The translations under genes and the position numbers were made by a program. Below the pieces are notes generated by a model. It was not told where the DNA came from and did no database searches. It saw nothing but the letters and a program-made list of their open reading frames with translations. From Limnochorda sp. L945t (GTDB taxonomy: Bacteria; Bacillota; Limnochordia; Limnochordales; Geochordaceae), in contig NZ_CP141615.1 in NCBI RefSeq assembly GCF_035593305.1, positions 62,001 to 126,000 on the forward strand: 64,000 bases of DNA, in the 5' to 3' direction. Within the stretch, counting starts at the first letter, position 1. Each line of letters opens with the position of its first letter. Shown piece after piece: positions 58,002 to 64,000 of the stretch.

Positions 58002-59309
58002 TCACGGGTGCGCCGAGCGGTAGCCTTCCATGAAGACTTCGACGTCGCTCTGCAGCCGTTCGAGAGCGGCTCGGGGCTCTACGGCGGCGCTCGTCTGCAC
58101 CTGCTCCACGGCCCGCAGAAGGCCCCGCCAGATCAGGGCGTCGGCCGGGTGGATGGGGTGGTCCTTGACCAGCGGCAGCTGGTCGTAGATGATGCGGGCC
58201 CGTTCGTTCTGGCGCAGGAGCTGCTGGACGGCGGGCGATTGTACCGCGGAGCGCCGGATGGGGACGTAGCCGGTCTCGGTGGCGATCTGGACCATCCGCT
58301 CCGTCGCGGTCAGGTACTGGACGAGCCGCCAGGCCGCCCGCTCGTGCTCGGGATCGGAACGGAAGATGGCCAGCGCGTTGCCGCCGAGGCCCACGGCCTG
58401 CTCCTTCTCCTTGGGCATGGCCGCTACGCCCAGCTCGAACTGCGAGCCAATCTCCTTCTCGTAGTATCCCCGTACGGAGGTGGAGCAGAAGAGGAGCGCG
58501 TACCGGCCGCTGATGAAGTCACGCTCCGCCGTCTGGTGGCCCATGGGAGGCTCGGCGTGGTACGTGTGCACGACGTCCCTGAAAAAGCCGAGCGCCTTGA
58601 CGGCGGCCTCCGACGTGAGCTGCGGCCGGCCCGCCTCGTCGAACAGGGTGCCCCCTGCCTGCAAAACCATCGGCCGCACGTACCACGGCACGTCCGCGCA
58701 CGACCCGAACCCCCACCGGTCCGGCCGCCCGTCGCCATTGGTGTCGGCGGTCAGCCGCTGGGCCATGCGCAGGAGTTCTTCCCAGGTGGCCGGGGCGGCG
58801 GCCGGGTCGAGGCCCGTCTGTCGCAGTGCGGTGCGGTTGATCCAGAGCCCCGGGGTGCTCGGCTGGAAGGGGATGACCCAGCGCTGGTTCTTGTACGTGT
58901 ACCGGCTCCAGAGGCCCGGGATGATGTCCGCGAGATCGACCTGGCTCAAGAAGCGCTCGACCGGCACGAGCGCGTCGGCGTCGACCAGCTGCGGGATGCC
59001 GTGACGCTGGCCGAGCTGCGCGACGTGCGGCGGGGTGCGCCCGGCGACGGCCGCCAGGAGCTTTTGGGCCATCTCGTCGTAGTTGCCCATGTACTGGGCC
59101 TCGACGCGGATGTCCGGGTTGAGGCGCTCGAACTCCTTCACCCAGCCGTCCATTGAGCCGCCGGGGGCCGACGTGGTCCAGAAGCGGAGGGTCACGGGGG
59201 CCGCCTCCGCAACGCCTGCCACCGGGCCTGCGAGGGCCCCTGCCCAGGCCATCCATCCTGCCGCTGCGAGGACCATGGCCACGAAGATGCGACGTACTTG
59301 GGGGTTCAT
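58002..59309 (-). CDS. UgpB-like extracellular binding protein
   Basis: A 435-residue family 1-like solute-binding protein. The ATG at 59307-59309 with AAGGATGG upstream opens a signal peptide (IFVAMVLAAAGWMAWAGALAG). TLRFWTTSAPGG, EWVKEFERLNPDIRVEAQYMGNYDE-like WVKEFERLNPDIRVEAQYMG near 55, PHVAQLGQRHGIPQLVDADAL and PFQPSTPGLWINRTALRQTGLD match UgpB more than maltose-binding proteins. With the GDPD gene next to it, glycerol 3-phosphate or glycerophosphodiesters are the likely ligands. Other sugars cannot be excluded. Confidence 0.9.
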   Translation of the reverse strand: MNPQVRRIFVAMVLAAAGWMAWAGALAGPVAGVAEAAPVTLRFWTTSAPGGSMDGWVKEFERLNPDIRVEAQYMGNYDEMAQKLLAAVAGRTPPHVAQLGQRHGIPQLVDADALVPVERFLSQVDLADIIPGLWSRYTYKNQRWVIPFQPSTPGLWINRTALRQTGLDPAAAPATWEELLRMAQRLTADTNGDGRPDRWGFGSCADVPWYVRPMVLQAGGTLFDEAGRPQLTSEAAVKALGFFRDVVHTYHAEPPMGHQTAERDFISGRYALLFCSTSVRGYYEKEIGSQFELGVAAMPKEKEQAVGLGGNALAIFRSDPEHERAAWRLVQYLTATERMVQIATETGYVPIRRSAVQSPAVQQLLRQNERARIIYDQLPLVKDHPIHPADALIWRGLLRAVEQVQTSAAVEPRAALERLQSDVEVFMEGYRSAHP

Positions 59310-59430
59310 GGTATGCCCACCATCCTTTCCGGATGTTGAATCCCTAGATGCCGGGGTTTCCAGGCGCCAGGGCCCAGCGATGCGGGAGCTTCGCGACGGG
59401 GAACCGCCCCGGCGGGCGGAGGCGGCCGCT

Positions 59431-60318
59431 TCACCCCCGGACCGCCCCCGCGGCAAGCCCTTCGATGAACTGCCGCTGGGCTGCCAGGAACGCGACGACC
59501 GTCGGCACGGCCACCAGCACCGAGCCTGCCATGAGCAACGCCCAGTCGTTGCCCAGTTCCTGGTTGATGAAGTAGCGCAGCCCGATCTGGACGGGCCGCA
59601 GCGCCTCGCTGTTGGTTACGATGAGCGGCCACAAGTAGCTGTTCCACTGGCCGAGGAAGGTGAGCAGCGCGAGGGTCGCCATGGTGGGGCGGCACAGGGG
59701 CGCCGCGACCCGCCACACGAAGGTCCACCGGCTGGCGCCGTCCATGAAGGCGGCATCCTCGAGTGCCCTCGGGAGAGCCACCATCGCCTGGCGCATCAGG
59801 AAGATGCCGAAGGCGCCGGCCAGGTTGGGGACGATGAGGGCCAGGTAGGTGTCCACCCAGCCCAGCTCCCTCATGAGCAGGTAAGCGGGGAGGAGGGTGG
59901 CCTCGCCGGGGATCGCCATGGTGGCCAGGATGGCGGCCAACACGGTCTGGCGCCCGCGGAAGCGCATCCGGGCCAGCGCGTACCCCGCGAGGGTCGCCGT
60001 AACGATCTGCCCGGCGACGGAGGCGCCCGCCACCACGGCCGTGTTGAGGAAAAACCGCCCGAACGGTGCCGCCTGCCAGGCGCGGGCGTAGTTGTCCCAG
60101 CGCCACTCCTGGGGGATCCAGCGCGGCGGGATGGCCATGAGCTCGCCCGGCCCCTTGAGCGACGTGATCAGCATCCATGCGAAGGGCACGAGGACCGCCA
60201 CGGCCCCTGCCACCGCGAGGGCGGTGACGAGGGCGCCGATGGCTTCCCGCCCGGCAGCCCCGGTCCGCCAGCGGGAGAAGCCAAGGGCGGAGTGGCGTAG
60301 AGCCGGCGCACCGTTCAT
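59431..60318 (-). CDS. UgpE-like ABC importer permease
   Basis: A 295-residue MalG/UgpE-type permease. The first helix is near residues 31-50, the coupling motif ALEDAAFMDGASRWTFVWRVAAPLCRPT is near 185, and LAAQRQFIEGLAAGAVRG is the C-terminus. The ATG at 60316-60318 overlaps the previous permease stop (ATGA). A 121-bp gap with small GC-rich hairpins separates it from the binding-protein gene. Confidence 0.93.
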   Translation of the reverse strand: MNGAPALRHSALGFSRWRTGAAGREAIGALVTALAVAGAVAVLVPFAWMLITSLKGPGELMAIPPRWIPQEWRWDNYARAWQAAPFGRFFLNTAVVAGASVAGQIVTATLAGYALARMRFRGRQTVLAAILATMAIPGEATLLPAYLLMRELGWVDTYLALIVPNLAGAFGIFLMRQAMVALPRALEDAAFMDGASRWTFVWRVAAPLCRPTMATLALLTFLGQWNSYLWPLIVTNSEALRPVQIGLRYFINQELGNDWALLMAGSVLVAVPTVVAFLAAQRQFIEGLAAGAVRG

Positions 60319-61331
60319 CCCTTGAACACCCACCGTCCCGAGAGGCGCAACTGCCAGACCGTGAGGGCGACGATGGCGGCGAAGAGCACGTACGCCACCG
60401 CGGACGCATAGCCCATCTGGAAGAGCTCGAAGGCCCGGTAGTAAAGGTAGTAAACCACGACCTCGGTGGCGCCGGCCGGCCCTCCCTGGGTCATGACGTG
60501 CACCTGGGTGAAGACCTGGAGGCTATCGATGATGGAGATGATGAAGACGAACAGCGTGACGGGGCTCAGCATGGGCCACGTCACGTGCCGGAAGACCCCC
60601 CAGGAACCGGCGCCGTCGATGCGGGCAGCCTCCTGGAGCTCCCGGGGGACGCCCTGGAGGCCCGCGAGGAACAGCACCATGGTGTAGCCCGCCGAGCGCC
60701 AGACGGACATCAGCGCCACCGCCGGCATGGCCCAACGGGGATCGGCCAGCCAGGGGATGGGGCCCGTGCCGAAGACGCGGTGCAGCAGGTCGTTGAGGAG
60801 CCCCACTTCAGGGTGGTAAATCCACATCCAGACGGCCGAGGCGGCCACCGTGGACGTGACGACCGGCGAGAAGTAGGAAGTGCGGAGCACCGTGCGCAGG
60901 CGCCGGGTGCGGTGGAGGGCGAGGGCAAGGCCGAGCCCGAGCGCCATGTTGGCCGGGACGGTGAGCAGGGCGTACTCGAGCGTGTGGGCGGCTGCCGTCC
61001 AAAACTGGCCATCGCGGGCCAGCCGGGCGTAGTTGGCCCACCCGGCGAAGCGGCGAGCGGGGCTCATCAGGTCCCAGTCGTGAAGGCTCAGATAGAAACT
61101 GTAGGCGGCCGGCCAGGCCACGAAGGTCGCGAGGATGGCCAGGGCCGGAAGGAGGAAGAGCCAGGCCTGCACGGCTTCCGAACCGAGCAGCCGGCCTGCG
61201 CGCTCGAGCGAGGCGCGCAGGCGGCTTCCTGAAAAGCCCGGCCGGTCCGGTAGAGACCTCTCCGGGAAAGGCGGCGCTGCGGTGGAGAAAACAGCCGGCG
61301 ACGGCACTTTGGGGGTCATCGCCCGGTGCAC
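60315..61331 (-). CDS. UgpA-like ABC importer permease
   Basis: A 338-residue MalF/UgpA-type permease with a 50-residue Pro/Ser/Arg-rich N-terminal tail before the first helix (AWLFLLPALAILATFVAWPA). ELQEAARIDGAGSWGVFRHVTWPMLSP near 235 is the coupling motif. The start may be GTG 61331 or ATG 61319; neither has a good ribosome site. It is the first gene of the Ugp-like operon. No UgpC-type ATPase gene is present. An upstream pair of direct repeats may be regulatory. Confidence 0.92.
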   Translation of the reverse strand: MHRAMTPKVPSPAVFSTAAPPFPERSLPDRPGFSGSRLRASLERAGRLLGSEAVQAWLFLLPALAILATFVAWPAAYSFYLSLHDWDLMSPARRFAGWANYARLARDGQFWTAAAHTLEYALLTVPANMALGLGLALALHRTRRLRTVLRTSYFSPVVTSTVAASAVWMWIYHPEVGLLNDLLHRVFGTGPIPWLADPRWAMPAVALMSVWRSAGYTMVLFLAGLQGVPRELQEAARIDGAGSWGVFRHVTWPMLSPVTLFVFIISIIDSLQVFTQVHVMTQGGPAGATEVVVYYLYYRAFELFQMGYASAVAYVLFAAIVALTVWQLRLSGRWVFKG

Positions 61332-61371
61332 GGCCAGGGCCCACCCCGCTTCCGTGGGATAGGTCTACCGG

Positions 61372-61403
61372 TGCCGCGTTACAGGCGAGCCATGCCGTGT
61401 TAC
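61372..61403. promoter_or_regulatory. Direct repeat upstream of the Ugp-like operon
   Basis: TGCCGCGTTAC (61372-61382) and TGCCGTGTTAC (61393-61403) are direct repeats 21 bp apart, two helical turns, 41 bp before the first permease start. This is a suitable spacing for a dimer bound on one face of the DNA. A phosphate-responsive regulator would suit the operon, but the motif matches no Pho box I know. Confidence 0.35.
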
Positions 61404-61485
61404 GGGGAGGTTGACGCTTTGTTGTGTGCGGGTGAACCGGGGGCACGGGCTGCACGGGCCCGACCCCCGGCTCGCCCCTGACATG

Positions 61486-63750
61486 TCAGCGCGTCACGGA
61501 CTGCAGGATGTGCTGGACGGTGGCTTCGTCGACCCGGCCGCCGGTGACGTGCGGGAGTTTCTTGAGCGGGTAGTTGCGAAGCACCCGGCGCATGACGGCA
61601 GGCTGCTCCCGGTACCGGCGCATGACCTCGTCGGGCACGAAGCGCTCGAGAGCCTCCCTGCCCCTGGGATCGTCGAGCCAGGCCTGGATGGATGACTCCG
61701 CGGTGAGACGGGTATCGGCCAGCACGCCGCCGGTCAGGACGACCGTTGCCTGCACCCGGATGTCCTGGGACGAAGCCCCGATGAGCAAGTCGTACGTCCC
61801 CGGCTCGGCCACCCAGCCCCCGCGCTCGGGGTCGTAGTAAGAGAAATCCCGGATGGTCAGCCGGAAGCTGGCCGGACGGGTCTCTCCGGGAGCGAGCGCC
61901 ACCCGGGCGAACCCCTTGAGCTCCTTGACCGGCCGCGGCAACTGGGAGCGGTGCGGCCGCACGTAGAGCTGCACGATCTCTTCACCGTCGCGGCTGCCGG
62001 TGTTGGTCACCGGCACCTGTACCTCCAGCGAGTCGCCGGGTGCGATGCTGGGGCGGCTGAGGCTGGCCTGGCCGTACGAGAAAGTGGTGTACGAGAGCCC
62101 GTGGCCGAACGGGAACAACGGCTGCACGCCCCGAGCTTCGTAATAGCGGTACCCGATGAAAAGCCCCTCGCCGTAAAAGACCTTGCCGTTCTCGCCGGGG
62201 AAGTTGAGGTACGACGGGTTGTCCTCCAGCCGCACCGGGTACGTCTCCGCCAGCTTACCCGAGGGATTGACCCGGCCGAAGAGGATGTCGGCGACGGCAC
62301 CCCCGGACGCCTGCCCGGCGAGCCCCGCCAGCAGTACGGCCGGCACCCGGTCGATCCACCCGGCCATGGAGACGGGCGCCCCGTTGTGGAGCACGACGAC
62401 GGTGCGGGGCTGGACCGCCGCGACGGCCTGGATGAGGGCGACGTGCCCGGGCGGGAGCTCCATGTCGAGCCGGTCGTACCCTTCCGACTCCACGCCGTCG
62501 GGAAGCCCGGCGAAGATGAGCGCGGCGTCGGCTGCCTCGGCAGCCCGGGCAGCCGACCGGAGCAGGGCATCGTCGGGCTCGCCGCTTTCCAGGTAGCCCT
62601 GGTAGTACGTGAGGGCCACCGAGCCGGCAGCGGCCCGCAACTCGTCGAGCGGCACGTCGACCCGGGTGGGCTGGACCCGGGAGCTGCCGCCGCCCTGGAA
62701 CTGTGGGGCGACGGCCATGTGGCCGAGGACGGCGACCGAGCGCAACCGGGCCGGGTCGAGGGGCAGCACGCCGCCGTCGTTCTTGAGAAGCACCATGCAC
62801 CTGGCCGCGGCCCGCCGGGCGAGCCGGTGATGCGCCTCGACCTCGGGCGCCTGCAGGCCGCGGGCCGGATCACGCGCTCCCGGCTGGGCCAGCGCGCGCT
62901 CGACGAGGGCCAGGATGCGGGTCACGGCGCGGTCCAGCGCCTGCTCGTCCAGCCGGCCCGACCGTACGGCCTCGACGATGCGACGGTCGTTGCACGGTGA
63001 CGGACCCGGCATCTCCAGGTCGAGCCCCGCCTCGATGCCTGCGACTCGGTCGTCGACGGCGCCCCAGTCCGATATCACCGCGCCCTCGAATCCCCACTCG
63101 TCCCGCAAGATCTCGGTGAGCAGGTGGCGGTGCTGGGAGGCGTAGGTGCCGTTGATGCGGTTGTACGAGCACATGACGCTCCACGGGCGAGCCTGCGTGA
63201 CCACCCGCTCGAAGGCGGCCAGGTAGATCTCCCGCAGCACCCGCTCCGGAATCTCCGCGCTGATGCTCAGGCGCTCGCTCTCCTGGTTGTTGGCGGCGAA
63301 GTGCTTGAGGCAGGTACCCACGCCGGTCGATTGGACGCCCTCCACGTACGCAGACGCCAGCTCCCCGGCCAGGTAAGGGTCTTCCGAATAGTACTCGAAG
63401 TTGCGCCCGCAAAGCGGTGTGCGCTTCATGTTGACCCCCGGCGCGAGCAAGACGTGGACGCCCAGCGCCCGGGCCTCGACGCCCAGCGCCTCGCCGACCT
63501 CCCGCAGCAGGTCGCGGTCCCACGAGCATGCCAGGGCCGAGGCCGTGGGAAAGCAGGTGGCCGGGATGCTCCGGCCGATCATGTCCGCTTGCTCGATGGG
63601 CCGCCGTAGGCCGTGGGGGCCATCCGAAACCGTGATGGAATCGACGCCGAGCCGGGCAAGGGGTTTGGTCGTCCAGGGGGTGGCTCCTGAACAGAGGGCC
63701 GCCTTCTCTTCCAGGCTCATCTGGCGGACGAGGGCTTCGATGTCGTGCAC
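61486..63750 (-). CDS. GH3 beta-glucosidase-like glycoside hydrolase
   Basis: A 754-residue family 3 glycosidase, likely cytoplasmic as no signal peptide is present. The GTG at 63748-63750 has GGAGGAGG upstream; the frame continues 61 codons further without family features. Domain 1 is the TIM barrel (VSDGPHGLRRP at 41-51, KHFAANNQESER at 149-160, nucleophile Asp228 in AVISDWGAVDDR). Domain 2 is the alpha/beta sandwich (VLLKNDGGVLPLDP near 318, FAGLPDGVESEGYDR near 415). It ends in a fibronectin-III-like domain (LSYTTFSYGQASLS, VPVTNTGSRDGEEIVQLY) and a tail of about 80 extra residues. It probably hydrolyses beta-glucosides or beta-xylosides. Confidence 0.94.
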   Translation of the reverse strand: MHDIEALVRQMSLEEKAALCSGATPWTTKPLARLGVDSITVSDGPHGLRRPIEQADMIGRSIPATCFPTASALACSWDRDLLREVGEALGVEARALGVHVLLAPGVNMKRTPLCGRNFEYYSEDPYLAGELASAYVEGVQSTGVGTCLKHFAANNQESERLSISAEIPERVLREIYLAAFERVVTQARPWSVMCSYNRINGTYASQHRHLLTEILRDEWGFEGAVISDWGAVDDRVAGIEAGLDLEMPGPSPCNDRRIVEAVRSGRLDEQALDRAVTRILALVERALAQPGARDPARGLQAPEVEAHHRLARRAAARCMVLLKNDGGVLPLDPARLRSVAVLGHMAVAPQFQGGGSSRVQPTRVDVPLDELRAAAGSVALTYYQGYLESGEPDDALLRSAARAAEAADAALIFAGLPDGVESEGYDRLDMELPPGHVALIQAVAAVQPRTVVVLHNGAPVSMAGWIDRVPAVLLAGLAGQASGGAVADILFGRVNPSGKLAETYPVRLEDNPSYLNFPGENGKVFYGEGLFIGYRYYEARGVQPLFPFGHGLSYTTFSYGQASLSRPSIAPGDSLEVQVPVTNTGSRDGEEIVQLYVRPHRSQLPRPVKELKGFARVALAPGETRPASFRLTIRDFSYYDPERGGWVAEPGTYDLLIGASSQDIRVQATVVLTGGVLADTRLTAESSIQAWLDDPRGREALERFVPDEVMRRYREQPAVMRRVLRNYPLKKLPHVTGGRVDEATVQHILQSVTR

Positions 63751-64000
63751 GGGGTCTTTGCCTCCTCCGGCGTGGAGAGCTCGGGACGTACCGGCAACCG
63801 GTATTCGACGGGTACCATCCCGATCCTGCCCGGGGACGTTAACGGCCACGCGATGGGGAACGGAAGGTCGCGACGACCCGCGCCGAGAGCGCAGGCCATA
63901 CAAACGTGAAGTAATTCTCATGATCCTTGACACGACGAGCTTTGAGGGGGTGCGCGCGGTCCCGAGAGCACTCGGCAGGAAATCCGGTTACAGGAGCAGA
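63751..64000. other. Right-edge intergenic region without a recognisable gene
   Basis: These 250 bp upstream of the GH3 gene contain no supported coding region. TTGACA occurs on the plus strand at 63927-63932, but no -10 box follows at the right spacing. The area around 63895-63925 is less GC-rich and may hold the GH3 promoter. Confidence 0.4.

Overview
This 64-kb window is very GC-rich and densely coded, and its operons are stitched together by overlapping stop and start codons (ATGA, GTGA, TTGA, TGATG). The gene content suggests a thermophilic or subsurface Gram-positive-lineage bacterium. NosZ, NosB and NosL are of the Sec-type clade II form, the sugar ABC importers lack their own ATPases (as with MsmX/MsmK in Bacillota), and one operon resembles the Bacillus frl operon. 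There are also two TolC-like proteins, a LolA-like protein and a protein that looks like an outer-membrane beta-barrel, so the cell is probably diderm. A diderm Bacillota of the Limnochordia type is my best guess; it is an inference, with no rRNA gene here to confirm it. I saw no tRNA, rRNA, CRISPR array, insertion sequence or prophage.

Layout. 1-4.9 kb (minus): a LacI-controlled sugar operon (LacI regulator, fucose/arabinose isomerase-like protein, class II aldolase, and a sugar-binding protein cut by the left edge) with two CAATCGATT operator candidates upstream. 5.1-9.5 kb: a DUF998-like membrane protein, then a plus-strand operon of alkaline phosphatase, a PucG/AGT-like aminotransferase and a nucleoside hydrolase, a plausible nucleotide-scavenging set. 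9.5-12.9 kb (minus): Fur-family (Zur-like) regulator plus a ZnuABC-type metal importer. 12.9-27.1 kb (minus): a 14-kb envelope/export island. In transcription order it holds an ABC ATPase, two FtsX-type permeases, a LolA-like protein, a beta-barrel protein, a GntR/ABC-2 module, two TolC-like proteins, a MacA-like adaptor, and a MacB-like ATPase and permease. A good promoter sits at its head. 27.2-29.4 kb: a cupredoxin and an unusual TIM-barrel isomerase/methyltransferase fusion.

29.6-34.6 kb (plus): SIS-domain deglycase-like protein, PfkB kinase, two permeases and a binding protein, the gene set of the fructosamine (frl) operon. 34.7-45.4 kb: a glycan-use locus with GH20, GH42, a second sugar ABC importer, GH4 and a CE7 esterase. 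45.5-54.9 kb (minus): a complete nos operon for nitrous oxide reduction, ordered CuA-type cupredoxin, NapH/NosR-like polyferredoxin, second CuA-type cupredoxin, nosZ, nosB, nosD, nosF, nosL (interrupted by an in-frame TAG), nosY, nosL, then a terminator. No c-type cytochrome (CxxCH) gene was seen in this operon. 55.0-57.0 kb: two regulators upstream of nos on the same strand, a receiver/LuxR protein lacking the phosphoacceptor Asp and a PAS/AAA/Fis protein with degenerate Walker A and GAFTGA motifs. 57.1-61.3 kb (minus): a Ugp-like importer with a glycerophosphodiester phosphodiesterase. 61.5-63.75 kb (minus): a GH3 beta-glycosidase.

The gene functions point to a heterotroph that imports and breaks down oligosaccharides and Amadori-type compounds, scavenges phosphate and nucleosides, and can respire N2O. 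The most notable items are the cytochrome-poor nos operon with its twin CuA proteins and degenerate regulators, the nonsense-interrupted nosL, the envelope island, and the isomerase/methyltransferase fusion.
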